A stretch of DNA of 64,000 bases from Bacteroidota bacterium (GCA_023437305.1 JAEZGN010000021.1:1-64000); one strand, 5' to 3'. Shown: positions 25,982 through 36,188, numbered from the stretch's first letter. Numbers and translations: made by a program. The notes: a model not told the origin generated them from the letters alone.

Positions 25982-27790
25982 TTATTTAGACAAGGAATTG
26001 CATATCTCCAAATTCACCTTTTTTACGCGTGGTTCGTCCACTTTTATTTCTTTTCTATCGTATGTAATGAAGCCGTTTACCTCGCCTTCCACATCCGTTG
26101 TCTGGGTGTAGACAGCAGCAGAGAAACCGGCTTTGATAAGCTTTTTCAACTGTTCGGCATACTTCACATATTCGTCTGTCACTTCTTTGGCATTCTTAAA
26201 CTGAACGTATCCCCAGTTTTTGTCAGGCTGCCACAAATGATTCTGAAGCGGAAGACCTATACCTCCATACTCTCCAAGCACTGTAGGACGCTCGGCATCG
26301 TAGAGATACATATCAGGACCCGGATAATTGTGCAAGTCGAGCATATCGCCTGTACGGTAGAAGTTACCGCCACTGGCAGGGTTTACAAGGCGCGACGGGT
26401 CATACGCTTTTGTCCATTCGGCTATCTCCTGTGTTTTGAACTGTCCCCATGCTTCGTTGAACGGAACCCACACAGCGATAGAAGGATAAGAGATCAGATA
26501 ATCCATAATCGCTTTCCACTCCTGACGGTAGTTTGCTTCCGACTCGGCGCTACGAATCAGCTCCGATCCTTTGAAGTAATCTCTGTTTTGCCACTGTGGC
26601 GAACGGTCACCGTTAGGCATATCCTGCCATACCAATATACCCAGACGGTCGCAATGTGTGTACCAGCGTGCAGGCTCTACCTTCACGTGCTTACGTATCA
26701 TATTGAATCCAAAGTCTTTCGTTTTCTGTATATCATACACCAAAGCCTCATCGGTAGGTGCGGTATATAGTCCGTCGGGCCACCAACCCTGATCGAGCGG
26801 GCCAAACTGGAAATAATCTTCATTGTTGAGTTGCAAACGCATAATGCCATTATCGTCACGCTTGAACGAAACCTTACGCATGGCCGTATAGCTCTTTACC
26901 TTATCCTGTGCTTTGCCTGCGCTGTACAGCGTTACCTCTACATCGTACAAGAACGGGCTTTCGGGCGACCATAGTTTAGGGTCGGCGATAGGCAGTTCGA
27001 GCGTCTGTCCCGCAACGGCTTTTCCCGAAGCTACTGTCTGTCCTTTATCTTTTACTACTACCTCCACAACATCTGAAGATGAAGCATTTGAAGCACATAC
27101 ATCGAATGCTATTTTCTTCGTATCGAGGCAAGGTATAGCCTTAATATTGGCAATATGTTTGTTATTCACCGGCTCCAGCCACACTGTTTGCCAGATACCC
27201 GACACAGGGGTGTACCATATACCGTGAGGGTTTTTGTGCTGCTTGCCCACAGGCTGATAGCCGTCTGTGGTAGGATCCCACACTTTCACAACCAGTTTTT
27301 GACTGCCCGATGTAAGGAAAGGAGTAACATCGAAACTGAACGGAGTATATCCGCCCTTGTGTGTACCCACTTTTATATCGTTAACAAAAACCTCAGTCTT
27401 CCAGTCTACCGCACCAAAGTGAAGGATTACGTTCTTACCCTTCCACGACGATGGTACAGAAAAAGTACGTTTGTACCAAAGTTCGTTTTTTGCTCCCAGT
27501 TCTTTTTGCACTCCCGACAGGCTCGATTCTACAGCAAACGGAACAAGTATCTGTCCGTCGAAGCTGCGTGGTTCGGCTTGTCCGATGGGTAAGATTGCAT
27601 ATTCCCAAAGTCCGTTTAGGTTTGCCCACTCGGTACGCTCCATTATCGGGCGTGGATACTCGGGCAATACGTTTTTGGGATCGAGCGACTCGGCCCATTT
27701 TGTTTTTATCTTATCTCCCGCAGGTTTCCATTGGGCAAAAAGACCAATACTGGTGACGAATAATATTAACAATAAAAAATTCTTCTTCAT
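25982..27790 (-). CDS. glycoside hydrolase family 2 enzyme
   Basis: A 602-aa secreted enzyme (signal peptide to SIGLFAQ). It has the GH2 layout: N-terminal sugar-binding jelly roll (LWEYAILPIGQ, LHFGAVDWKTEVFVNDIKVG), an immunoglobulin-like middle part and a TIM barrel. The acid/base Glu is in VPFNEAWGQ and the nucleophile Glu in VLGEYGGIGLP. Length is short for a beta-galactosidase and lacks the C-terminal LacZ domains, like many Bacteroidetes GH2 enzymes. Possible specificities are beta-galactosidase, beta-glucuronidase or alpha-L-arabinopyranosidase-type. It is the last gene of the polysaccharide utilisation cluster. Confidence 0.88.
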   Translation of the reverse strand: MKKNFLLLILFVTSIGLFAQWKPAGDKIKTKWAESLDPKNVLPEYPRPIMERTEWANLNGLWEYAILPIGQAEPRSFDGQILVPFAVESSLSGVQKELGAKNELWYKRTFSVPSSWKGKNVILHFGAVDWKTEVFVNDIKVGTHKGGYTPFSFDVTPFLTSGSQKLVVKVWDPTTDGYQPVGKQHKNPHGIWYTPVSGIWQTVWLEPVNNKHIANIKAIPCLDTKKIAFDVCASNASSSDVVEVVVKDKGQTVASGKAVAGQTLELPIADPKLWSPESPFLYDVEVTLYSAGKAQDKVKSYTAMRKVSFKRDDNGIMRLQLNNEDYFQFGPLDQGWWPDGLYTAPTDEALVYDIQKTKDFGFNMIRKHVKVEPARWYTHCDRLGILVWQDMPNGDRSPQWQNRDYFKGSELIRSAESEANYRQEWKAIMDYLISYPSIAVWVPFNEAWGQFKTQEIAEWTKAYDPSRLVNPASGGNFYRTGDMLDLHNYPGPDMYLYDAERPTVLGEYGGIGLPLQNHLWQPDKNWGYVQFKNAKEVTDEYVKYAEQLKKLIKAGFSAAVYTQTTDVEGEVNGFITYDRKEIKVDEPRVKKVNLEICNSLSK

Positions 27791-27902
27791 GTCTTATATT
27801 TTGAGTTAATGATTTCTTCTAGAATAATGCTTATTCTATAAAAATTATCGATATGTTTTGTTATTCCTAGTGTAGTGAGAGAAAGAAAACTTTCGTCTTT
27901 CT

Positions 27903-27955
27903 TTACTTCCCGAACGAAGCTTATGTTCTGGGCTCGCTTCGTCCGGGGGGAGTAA
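27903..27955. repeat. GC-rich imperfect inverted repeat
   Basis: ACTTCCCGAACGAAGC and GCTTCGTCCGGGGGGAGT form a long imperfect stem in the gap between the GH43 and GH2 genes. It may weaken transcription or protect the mRNA 3' end of the upstream genes; it may also be a diverged member of the repeat families in the window. Confidence 0.55.
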
Positions 27956-28009
27956 ATACCAATCATTAATTAGGTTGCAATCTCCTATCTATTACAATCA
28001 CTATATCTT

Positions 28010-29023
28010 TCAAAACACGGGCTTATCTGCCGAAGAAGACGGTTTGCCTCCCTCTACATAAGGCCATGAATTGTTATCCCATTTTACCTGATCGAGCAGT
28101 AGCATACGCCCATCGGGGTGGTTAAGGTCTACGCCATGGTAGAATATCCAGTCGTTGCCTGCTTTGTCCTGTACTATTTCGGAGCAGTGTCCGTTGCCTA
28201 CAAAGCGGGAGCTTTTGCTTATCACCACCGTATAGCCGTTGTCCATCATATCCTTGCCAGTCTTATCCACATAAGGGCCAAACAACGACTGTGAACGACC
28301 CACAACAAGCTCGTACGTACTGTTTGCACCTTCACAGCAACTGCCGATAGACGCAAACATATAGTAATAATTTCCTTTCTTGTGGATATATGTGCCCTCA
28401 AAGGCTGTTCCGGCTATTTGCTTTTTCTGCGCTCCTTCTTTTACCGACAGTCCGTCGTCGCTCAGCTCTATGGCATAGATACCCCGGAAGCTGCCCCAAA
28501 AGAGGTATTTCTTGCCTCCTTCTTCGATATAAAACTGGTCGATAGAATTCTGAACGCCGATCTCGTTGCTTCTAAAAAGCTTTCCTTTGTCGGTGAATGG
28601 TCCTTCGGGCTTGTCGGCAACAGCTACGCCAATGCCGCATGTCCACTCGCCACCCCATACCGACATGGAGTAGTACAGCACATATTTGCCGTTGATGTAA
28701 TTAATATCAGGCGCCCACAAACCTCCGTTGGGCTCGAAGGTGGGGCGTGTGGCATCCGTAAATGCCGTTCCTAAAAATGTCCAGTCTACAAGATTATCCG
28801 ACCTGTAGATAGGAGTATTTCGTGTATTCTCTGTTGCATACAGATAAAAATGCCCATCCTGTGCCTTTATGATTGTTGGGTCGGGCAGGCTCAGAGCCAC
28901 TACAGGATTTGTATATTTCTGATTTGGTGTTACAGGTTCTTCTTTTTCAGAACTGCTACATGCATTACATCCCGTTGCCACAAGCAACTGGAGAATGAAC
29001 ATATATGTAAAAATTTTATTCAT
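28010..29023 (-). CDS. GH43 family glycosidase (lipoprotein)
   Basis: A 337-aa five-bladed beta-propeller glycosidase, expected to remove or cut alpha-L-arabinofuranosyl (or beta-xylosyl) units. The three acidic residues fall in LPDPTIIKAQDGHFYLY (base Asp), NSIDQFYIEEG (second Asp) and AFEGTYIHKKGNYYYMF (acid Glu). The N-terminus MNKIFTYMFILQLLVATGC is a lipoprotein signal with lipobox ATGC, so it is anchored in the membrane. I chose the ATG at 29023; the in-frame TTG 12 bp upstream is less likely. Confidence 0.88.
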   Translation of the reverse strand: MNKIFTYMFILQLLVATGCNACSSSEKEEPVTPNQKYTNPVVALSLPDPTIIKAQDGHFYLYATENTRNTPIYRSDNLVDWTFLGTAFTDATRPTFEPNGGLWAPDINYINGKYVLYYSMSVWGGEWTCGIGVAVADKPEGPFTDKGKLFRSNEIGVQNSIDQFYIEEGGKKYLFWGSFRGIYAIELSDDGLSVKEGAQKKQIAGTAFEGTYIHKKGNYYYMFASIGSCCEGANSTYELVVGRSQSLFGPYVDKTGKDMMDNGYTVVISKSSRFVGNGHCSEIVQDKAGNDWIFYHGVDLNHPDGRMLLLDQVKWDNNSWPYVEGGKPSSSADKPVF

Positions 29024-29275
29024 GGTATTATTCAAATTTTATCGCATTATCTTATGACATGCTTTCCGTAGCGTTCTGCACTGCTAAGTTAGCATGCCAT
29101 GAATAAAAGATAGGTATACTTTTCAACCAAAAGAGTATCAAAATAAGCCAAATTCGGCTTTTGACTAGTTTTTATTACTATTTGACCGATTTTTATCATT
29201 AGCACCACTCTTCTTTAAGGCTCGTATAATGAGTTAAAGATGGTCGGAGAATTTGTTTGTATATCGTCGTCTTTT

Positions 29276-29340
29276 GTCATGTTGAACGAAGTGAAACATC
29301 TCTTGTCTACAAAGAGATCCTTCCCTTTGGTCAGGATGAC
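29276..29340. repeat. dispersed palindromic repeat, copy 4
   Basis: GTCATGTTGAACGAAGTGAA to GGTCAGGATGAC with inner ATCTCTTG / AAGAGATCC arms. It lies between two genes of the utilisation locus. The 340-bp gap (29024-29375) holds nothing else I can name. Confidence 0.85.
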
Positions 29341-29375
29341 AAGAATATGCAAGCAAATTCCCCGCACCATTTTCT

Positions 29376-31391
29376 TTATTTTTTCTTCGGATTAAAATAG
29401 TTTTCCACTCTGTCGGGGCTCAGCATTTGCCATAGAGAAGCCACTGTCCAACCGGGAGCGAAGATGTCGTTATAAAATCCTTTGCCGTTTTTGCCATAGT
29501 CCCAGTTGGTATGCTGTACCACTTCGGGATAATAACCTACCTTGCCGATATTAAACATGTGCCCCTTTACAGGCATCAATTGCAACATAGAGCTTTTTAT
29601 TACCGACGAGAACTGAGAGAAACGCGGTTCGTTACGTTCTTTGGCAAGCCAATCGAGCACAGTTGCAAATTCGAAAATGAAGACATCCACATGGTTGTTC
29701 TCTACCGAGACATTGCCCCATCCGCGCGATTTGAAGCCCACATCACCCAGCATCTGCCCTTGAGCAAAAGGCACATCCCACATATAGTACCACGACAGGC
29801 TAAAGTATGCCGCCTTCTTAGAAAGGTCGATGTAATGACCTCTTTCTTTTGGCGCAGAAGCCATTGCCAGATAATACATGGCTGTAGATGCATATAGCGA
29901 TGCTTCTTTGTCTTCACAGTTGGCATCGAGCGTAGAAGAAAAGTAATCGGCTTTGGATATCAGCTCTTTTTCGAGATATACAGCCGTACGTTTTGCGCTC
30001 TCCATATATTCTTTGTTCTTGAAGTAGGTATAAGCCATCGTAAGAGGTAAGGTTGCCGATGGGGTGCTGCCTCCCGAAGGGTCGGTAACACGAAATTGGT
30101 CGTCAAACTTACGAGGAAAACTACCGTCTTGTCCTTGCAATTTTTGGAAATTGGCAAGCAGTGTTTTTATCTTGGCTTCCCACTCGGGGTGCTTGCGTCC
30201 TTGCTTCTTTTCGTAGTCGAGATAATTGAGGATAGCAAATGCCCCTTCCGACTGACGGCGAATGCTGTATATATCTGTTTCGTTGTTGTGACTATAATCT
30301 ACAAACTCACGGAAAAATCCGTTTGCAGTAAAACCATGCTTCAGGTAACTGTCGAACACCGAGTTTGCTTTATTTATTAGGTCGGTATTGTTTGTTTGCT
30401 CGCCATACTCCAACGCATTGAAGGCGTTGAGCAATACACGCCCTACAAATCCTACCTCAACCGAGCCGGTGCTTTCGCAATCGTCGGTACGCATGTGTAC
30501 TCCTGAAAAATATTTGAGATCGTATTTGCTTACATAACTCTCTGTAAAGAAGTTAGACAGAACTCGTTTTGCTTCGGCAGTGCTCATCGCATCGGCATAT
30601 ACCTGCGGGCGATATGTGTCGTAAGAATAGTTCCACACATCAGCTACAAAAGCAGAGTAATCGGCGGCTTTGCCCTTGCGAATCTCCCATACCAATTGGC
30701 GGGTTTCTCCTTTTTCGAGCTTCTCGAATGCCTGAACGGCAGGAGCTAACGTCAGTTTGCGGATGTATGTTTTTGGTGCTTCGCTATACGGGAATCCGAA
30801 AACAAGGGCTGTAGTACCCCCCACGTTACGGAATCCGGTGAAGCCGAGCGAAGTTTTGTCGGTAAGGATAATTTCGCCTGCACTGTGGGTAGCCAAGCTT
30901 TCGTTTTCGAACTTATCGAGACGAACAACCGTATAGAAGTCGCCCGTTTTGTCGCTATAGATACCCGTTAGCGGTGTGCTCAGTCGGTCTTCTCGTACCT
31001 GCCAGCTGTCGCTTGTGGCAAACGAAGGGGCTTCCTTCGGCGAACGCATATTGCGGTGATACCAGAATCCGGGCATCAGAAACTGGCAATCGGCATGCTG
31101 CATAGCCGTTAGCTTGCATACTTGTTCGAAGTTGTAATAAACAAGGTCTGTAGCTCGCAGTGTAACAGTGATGCGTGTTGCAGAGCCGTTTTCTACCTTT
31201 TGCTGCCTGATCTCTATCGGCAAAGCCTGCGAGGCTTTCAGGTAGCCCGAAGCGTCTTGGGTAAGGGTGTACGACTCAGCCGGATTTCCGGGCGATTTTA
31301 ATGTAATCTTATACTCCGATTGTACTTCCTGCGCGTTTATCATTGCGCAAGAAAACAGGAGTAAGACAACAGAAAGCAATCTCTTTTTCAT
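29376..31391 (-). CDS. secreted protein, predicted (alpha/alpha)-barrel glycosidase
   Basis: A 671-aa secreted protein (signal peptide to CAMINAQ). The first 250 residues look like a beta-sandwich (VYYNFEQVCKLTAMQHADC, GFTGFRNVGGTTALVFGFP). The rest is helix-rich with paired aromatic/Asp loops (MRTDDCESTGSVEVGFVGR, LQGQDGSFPRKFDD, YYMWDVPFAQGQMLGD), as in six-hairpin (alpha/alpha)6 glycosidases. I cannot assign a CAZy family. Its place in the cluster between a BNR protein and a GH43 suggests action on the same glycan. Confidence 0.6.
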   Translation of the reverse strand: MKKRLLSVVLLLFSCAMINAQEVQSEYKITLKSPGNPAESYTLTQDASGYLKASQALPIEIRQQKVENGSATRITVTLRATDLVYYNFEQVCKLTAMQHADCQFLMPGFWYHRNMRSPKEAPSFATSDSWQVREDRLSTPLTGIYSDKTGDFYTVVRLDKFENESLATHSAGEIILTDKTSLGFTGFRNVGGTTALVFGFPYSEAPKTYIRKLTLAPAVQAFEKLEKGETRQLVWEIRKGKAADYSAFVADVWNYSYDTYRPQVYADAMSTAEAKRVLSNFFTESYVSKYDLKYFSGVHMRTDDCESTGSVEVGFVGRVLLNAFNALEYGEQTNNTDLINKANSVFDSYLKHGFTANGFFREFVDYSHNNETDIYSIRRQSEGAFAILNYLDYEKKQGRKHPEWEAKIKTLLANFQKLQGQDGSFPRKFDDQFRVTDPSGGSTPSATLPLTMAYTYFKNKEYMESAKRTAVYLEKELISKADYFSSTLDANCEDKEASLYASTAMYYLAMASAPKERGHYIDLSKKAAYFSLSWYYMWDVPFAQGQMLGDVGFKSRGWGNVSVENNHVDVFIFEFATVLDWLAKERNEPRFSQFSSVIKSSMLQLMPVKGHMFNIGKVGYYPEVVQHTNWDYGKNGKGFYNDIFAPGWTVASLWQMLSPDRVENYFNPKKK

Positions 31392-31460
31392 TATATTTTA
31401 AGTTTTATTTGGTTGTCGTTTCATTCTTGTATCTGCTTATCATATTCACATCTTTACACT

Positions 31461-31612
31461 GTCATTCTGAACGATGTTCGTTCTTTCGGATTTGCAATCC
31501 TCGTTCTTCTTTTTTTATTCGTTCTTTCGGATTTGCAATCCGAAAAAACGAGTGAATCTCTTATCTCTTTTAATCGTTAATACAGTCGAGATGCTTCGTT
31601 CCTCAGCATGAC
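31461..31612. repeat. dispersed palindromic repeat, copy 5, composite
   Basis: Outer arms GTCATTCTGAACGATG (31461) and CTCAGCATGAC (31612) surround two copies of the CGTTCTTTCGGATTTGCAAT element; the second forms the full palindrome TTCGGATTTGCAATCCGAA (31526-31544). This shows one repeat family nested in the other. Confidence 0.8.
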
Positions 31613-31627
31613 AAAGAGAGGTAAGTA

Positions 31628-33283
31628 TTAATTTAACAAGTTTACTCTCAGCCACGTATTCGGTTTATTTTCTTCGCTGTTTGCGAGCATTTCTTTGTAA
31701 CCCTTTCCGACATCGCTATAGGCTGATAACCCCAATGCCAATCTCAAGTCTTTGCCGCTGCCAGACTTTATATACTTCTTAGGAATGATGATCTTCAGAT
31801 CGTAACCTTTATCATTGGTAGAGGAAACCGCCTGCACATCGCTTGCTGTTTTAATATGCCACACCCCTTTTTTCAGCTCGCTTACTTCTGTGTTACCCTG
31901 ATAGCTGCACCATACTCTTATCGACTCCATTCCATCGCCAAGATAAACATACACACCATCAGAATCAGAGTTTTGCGAACCATATAATTTATTATCATTA
32001 ACCTTGCATTCGACATACAGGTTTTCCTCGTCTGTACCTAATCCCGCACGAAGGTTTGTTTCGCCCTTTGCCCCTACAAACAGAGGGTATGCGGTAATAT
32101 CTTTTGTAGCAACCTTTAATTCGGGGATAATATATCCCTTGATAAGCCACGGCGCTACCTCTTTGGAGTTGAAGTCGGATGAAGCAAAAGCCACAACCGT
32201 ATTTTCGTCCCACAGTGCCAAAGAGCTCCATTTAGCTTCTTTATCGAGTGGCACATAGAAAGGACGTGTTCGTTTCGTGAAATTGCGAGCTGCCTTATCT
32301 CCTACCGCTACTTCGAGTGTGGAGTATTCCCAGTCGGAGGCTCGGTTTTCGTTTGTCTGGTACGAAATCAATGTTTCGCCTGTAGGGAGTTTCAGCAAGT
32401 AGGGTGCACCCATATATACCGAATCGTCTATCTTCTCGGCAAGGGCGTATTCTCTGTGGGGTGAGTCTGCCAATACAGGTTTCGCCCAATTATCTTTCAG
32501 TTTTGTACGTACTGTGTATGGTTTAAAGCGGTCTACGTTGTTATCTTCTATAACCACGACTATTTCGTCGCCCAATATTCGGGCTACCGGCATACCGTCA
32601 CGCCTGTCTTTGCGGAAGGATACCATTTGGGCATCGCTCCAGGTAGCACCATTGTCGGCAGATCGGAGCAGGGATATCTCCTGTTCGTCGGATTGCTGAT
32701 ACGGATTTTCATTTGCAAAATATATCTGAACCTCTCCGTCGGGCAGTTGCAGAAACGAGGGTTCCCAACATCCATCGTGGAAGCGTGGTGCTGCATTGTA
32801 TAGCACCTGTGCCGGCAGCCATGTAGCTCCGTTGTCGGTGCTGCGCCTTATCACAATGGAGTAAGGTGCTATTTCGGGCTTTGCAGGGCGATAGTTGCAA
32901 GCTGCAATAATGTCGCCATTCTGCAACTGTGTGATCTCTGCGTTTGCGATATTCACTAGTGTAGATTCTCCATCTTTGCCCCGATAAGTAAATTGGGGAA
33001 ATACGGTTACCGCCGACGACCATGTGTGCCCTTCATCGTAGCTACGGCGAAATTCTACGCTGCCTGTTCGTGTTTCAAAGATGGCAATCAACGAATTGTC
33101 CTGCATCCTGAGCAATCGTGGATAGCCTCCCCGCTCGGCAAGCTGCTGCATGGAGCTGTAGTCCCAAGCTATGCGGATACCATCTACCGTACCTTCAGTC
33201 ACTTCTTTGGGGGGACTCTTTGTCTCCGACTGACAGGCCGCGAACGACAACAATATGGATAAGAATAAAGCTGTATGTTTCAT
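31628..33283 (-). CDS. BNR/Asp-box glycosidase with C-terminal CBM9-like domain
   Basis: A 551-aa lipoprotein (lipobox FAAC in MKHTALFLSILLSFAAC). Residues about 40-390 form a sialidase-superfamily six-bladed propeller: GYPRLLRMQDNSLIAIF (place of the FRIP arginine) and three Asp boxes, SYDEGHTW, STDNGATW and SADNGATW. The last 150 residues (LFVGAKGETNLRAGLGTDEE, YVECKVNDNKL, DGVYVYLGDG) look like a CBM9 sugar-binding module. In a cluster with two GH43 enzymes the best guess is GH93-type exo-alpha-1,5-L-arabinanase; a GH33-like sialidase cannot be excluded. Confidence 0.78.
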   Translation of the reverse strand: MKHTALFLSILLSFAACQSETKSPPKEVTEGTVDGIRIAWDYSSMQQLAERGGYPRLLRMQDNSLIAIFETRTGSVEFRRSYDEGHTWSSAVTVFPQFTYRGKDGESTLVNIANAEITQLQNGDIIAACNYRPAKPEIAPYSIVIRRSTDNGATWLPAQVLYNAAPRFHDGCWEPSFLQLPDGEVQIYFANENPYQQSDEQEISLLRSADNGATWSDAQMVSFRKDRRDGMPVARILGDEIVVVIEDNNVDRFKPYTVRTKLKDNWAKPVLADSPHREYALAEKIDDSVYMGAPYLLKLPTGETLISYQTNENRASDWEYSTLEVAVGDKAARNFTKRTRPFYVPLDKEAKWSSLALWDENTVVAFASSDFNSKEVAPWLIKGYIIPELKVATKDITAYPLFVGAKGETNLRAGLGTDEENLYVECKVNDNKLYGSQNSDSDGVYVYLGDGMESIRVWCSYQGNTEVSELKKGVWHIKTASDVQAVSSTNDKGYDLKIIIPKKYIKSGSGKDLRLALGLSAYSDVGKGYKEMLANSEENKPNTWLRVNLLN

Positions 33284-33444
33284 TATAATACTTTTATAAA
33301 CTCATTTGTAATCTTTTGCGCTTTGGGACGAAAGAATAATCTCGAGTAATTATTTTTTACTACTTGTATCACAAATAAGAGAATATCTTACAGTAAAGTT
33401 TCTTCATTTTACACTGAGGCAAAATGAAGAAACTGTCCAAAAAA

Positions 33445-34395
33445 TTATCTGGCAACTTTAGGGCTAATGATGTCGCCCGTAATTTTCATTACCGGCACAG
33501 CATCGTCCGTAAAGCTTACATCTGCAATGTACATCGCACGTGGGTGAATGCTATCTATAGAGTGATGCGCATGGAATACTATTTTGAGCTGACCCGCTTT
33601 GTCGCGGAACATGGCGCTATGGCCTACCCCTACAAGGCTGTCGGGCTTTTGCAAAATAGGATTCTTTTCATACTTTGTCCAAGGTCCCATCGGGCTGGTA
33701 GCTGTGGCAAAGCCCACGCCATAAAACGGGCTTTCGTAGCTGTTTGCCGAGTAGGTGAGATAGTAAATTCCCTTGTGCTTGGTTATAAATGCACCTTCGT
33801 TGACACGTGGCCATACTTCTTCCCATGCTTGCGAAACGTTGATACACTTGGTCAGCGTCTCGGTTTTGATGGTCTTCAGATCGCTTTCGAGTTCGGCTAC
33901 CCAGATGTTCAGACCATCGTTGAAGCGGTCGAAATAGAGATACGGTTTGCCGTCGTCGTCTACAAAGAGAGAGTTATCTATACATTTTTCGTCTGCCATC
34001 ATCGGCTCTTTTACATCCTGCACAAAAGGTCCGAGCGGCGAATCGGCTGTCGCAACGCAGATATGCTCGTCGGCAGAATAGTACATAAAGAACTTGTTCT
34101 TTTCTTTAATATAATATACTTCGGGAGCCCAAAACCAACGATCAGCCCACGAGTCTTTTTTGTCGAGGGCAAGAGCCGCAGCTTTTTTCCATGTCAGCAA
34201 ATCGTCGGATGTGTACACTTCTATTCCATTCTCGGCATTGGTTCCGTAGGCATAGTATACATTGTTGTACAGCATGATAAACGGATCGCCCAACGGTACA
34301 GGGTTTTTGTATTCAAAGTCGGTCTTTTCGCTGCTGCCGCAAGACAGGCAAACAAAAGAAACCAGCAGGAATACAATAGCTTGTAGTTTTTTCAT
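33445..34395 (-). CDS. GH43 family glycosidase
   Basis: A 316-aa five-bladed propeller lipoprotein (LVSFVCLSCGSSEK, lipobox CLSC). Catalytic acids are in PLGDPFIMLYNNVYYAYG, KCIDNSLFVDDDGKPYLY and VNEGAFITKHKGIYYLTYS. Typical substrates of the family are arabinans, arabinoxylans and related alpha-L-arabinofuranosides. The start at 34395 gives a normal lipoprotein signal; a longer reading frame begins at 34422. It is separated from susD by palindromic repeat copy 6. Confidence 0.88.
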   Translation of the reverse strand: MKKLQAIVFLLVSFVCLSCGSSEKTDFEYKNPVPLGDPFIMLYNNVYYAYGTNAENGIEVYTSDDLLTWKKAAALALDKKDSWADRWFWAPEVYYIKEKNKFFMYYSADEHICVATADSPLGPFVQDVKEPMMADEKCIDNSLFVDDDGKPYLYFDRFNDGLNIWVAELESDLKTIKTETLTKCINVSQAWEEVWPRVNEGAFITKHKGIYYLTYSANSYESPFYGVGFATATSPMGPWTKYEKNPILQKPDSLVGVGHSAMFRDKAGQLKIVFHAHHSIDSIHPRAMYIADVSFTDDAVPVMKITGDIISPKVAR

Positions 34396-34507
34396 TCTAT
34401 TCTGTTTTATGATTTCTTCCACCCTTTGGTATGGATAGAGAAAATTATTATTAGATGAAGCTGTTCGAGAGGGTAGGTTCCGTATGCTTTTAGCCTAATT
34501 CTCTATT

Positions 34508-34573
34508 GTCATGTTGAACGATAGTGAAACATCTCTTGTAAGAGAAGAGATTCTTCCCTTCGGTCAGAATGAC
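34508..34573. repeat. dispersed palindromic repeat, copy 6
   Basis: GTCATGTTGAACGATAGTGA to GGTCAGAATGAC with inner ATCTCTTG / AGAAGAGAT arms. It sits between the susC-susD pair and the enzyme genes. Confidence 0.85.
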
Positions 34574-34622
34574 AAAGAAACAATACCGTATACTCTTCGG
34601 ACAGCCTCATCAAATACTTATA

Positions 34623-36188
34623 TTAATAATTAGGGTTTTGATCAATATTAGGGTTATTATTCGCCTCATTGGATGGGATAGGCAGACAATTGTGACGACC
34701 AGTAACAAAATTATTGAAGTCCGGGTCACGTCCCTTCAATTCATTTATACCTGCCTGATTGTCGAGCAATCCCCAACGTTTGATATCAGCCCAACGATGC
34801 CCTTCTGTAGCCAGCTCGAGCACACGTTCCATTTGCAGACGCTTGAGGAATGTATCCTTATCGGTGGTTGCCGCAGCATGATTTACAGATAGTTTAGGCA
34901 TATTGGCTCTGGCACGCACTCTGTCTACTTGTGCCACTGCCGTAGAGAGGCTTCCGCCTGACTGAGCGATACATTCGGCATACATCAAGAGTACATCGGC
35001 AAAGCGAATCAGTCTTACGTTAGTAGGGTTGTGATAATCATCGTAATCGCGATAATGCGCAGAAGAATATTTACGGAAGAATACACGTCCCTTCCAGTTA
35101 TCTCTGTTCCATGTGGCAGTATTGCTTACTTCTCCGTAGATTCTTTCGTTATTTTGGAAGTCGACATGTTGCTCACTATAGAAAGCCGTATACTTGAGGC
35201 GTATATCGTATTCGCTGTTCAAGTCTTTTTCTTTCTTAAATTCTGTTACCAACCAAGGGCGAAGCTCACCGTCAGTCCAGCCGATACCCGGAGGTGCAAA
35301 GAATTGTCCGCGATTGAGACCTAAGTTAGGGTCAACGTCGTAGTCGCCATCTCCGGCCGGAGCTTTATGCGCGTCAGAGTATTGGATTTCGAATACCGAT
35401 TCTATATTATTTTCTTTTCTGGAATCAAAGTTATCGGCATATACGGATGTCAGATCATAATATTTCTTGCCTTCGCCTTCTACCAGCCAACTCAGGTCGG
35501 TTTTAGCTTCGCTCCACTGATGTAGTTGCATATAGCATTTTGCTCTAAAAGCCAATGCCGCACCTTTGGTTGCACGACCTTTTTGCGAAGCCGGCCATTC
35601 TTCGGGTAAATATTTTTCGGCCTCCGAAAAGTCCTTGATCGCTTGTTGATAAACCTCTGTTCCGGTATGCCCTTCGGGCTGCATGCCCGGAGTGGATATT
35701 TCGAGTACGATAGGCAAGCTCTTGTTTGTACTACCCCATAGCAAAGCCAAATGGTAGTAATACAATCCACGAAGGAAATAAGCCTGCGCCAACAATTCGT
35801 TTTTATAGTTTTCGTCCTTAAACTCTATAGCAGGCACATGAACTAATACCTGATTGGCTCTGGATATGGCTTCGTAGCAGTCGCGATACGTCCATCCGTT
35901 TCCTTCCCAGAAGTTGTAGTTGTTGTATCTGAAGTCTGTCCATTCTTTCAACTCTGCCCAAGGGCTTTGGCTAAACCCCTCATCGGAAGTGAGGTCTAAG
36001 CGGAACCACATCCAACGGCTATATGTGCCGGGCTTATAAAACATATTGTATATAGAGTTGACGCCATACAAGGCATCAGTTTCTGTTTTCCAGTAATTCT
36101 TTTTTATGATGGAATTTGGATTTTCCACAGACACATCACAAGAGCTGAATAAGAATACGGCGAATAATAAATATATAAGTTTTTTCAT
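34623..36188 (-). CDS. SusD/RagB family glycan-binding lipoprotein
   Basis: A 521-aa outer-membrane lipoprotein (MKKLIYLLFAVFLFSSCD, lipobox FSSC). It is a SusD homologue: helical TPR-type scaffold with AYFLRGLYYYHLALLWG, the FRAKCYMQLHQWSEAKTDL repeat and the C-terminal RFADVLLMYAECIAQSGG, then VDRVRARANMP. It forms the lid on the SusC-type transporter and binds the target glycan. Encoded 18 bp after susC. Confidence 0.95.
   Translation of the reverse strand: MKKLIYLLFAVFLFSSCDVSVENPNSIIKKNYWKTETDALYGVNSIYNMFYKPGTYSRWMWFRLDLTSDEGFSQSPWAELKEWTDFRYNNYNFWEGNGWTYRDCYEAISRANQVLVHVPAIEFKDENYKNELLAQAYFLRGLYYYHLALLWGSTNKSLPIVLEISTPGMQPEGHTGTEVYQQAIKDFSEAEKYLPEEWPASQKGRATKGAALAFRAKCYMQLHQWSEAKTDLSWLVEGEGKKYYDLTSVYADNFDSRKENNIESVFEIQYSDAHKAPAGDGDYDVDPNLGLNRGQFFAPPGIGWTDGELRPWLVTEFKKEKDLNSEYDIRLKYTAFYSEQHVDFQNNERIYGEVSNTATWNRDNWKGRVFFRKYSSAHYRDYDDYHNPTNVRLIRFADVLLMYAECIAQSGGSLSTAVAQVDRVRARANMPKLSVNHAAATTDKDTFLKRLQMERVLELATEGHRWADIKRWGLLDNQAGINELKGRDPDFNNFVTGRHNCLPIPSNEANNNPNIDQNPNY

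Noticed and set aside
33424..34386. 320-codon plus-strand frame over the GH43 gene
   Set aside because: The GH43 frame on the other strand carries a signal and all catalytic motifs; this frame has none.
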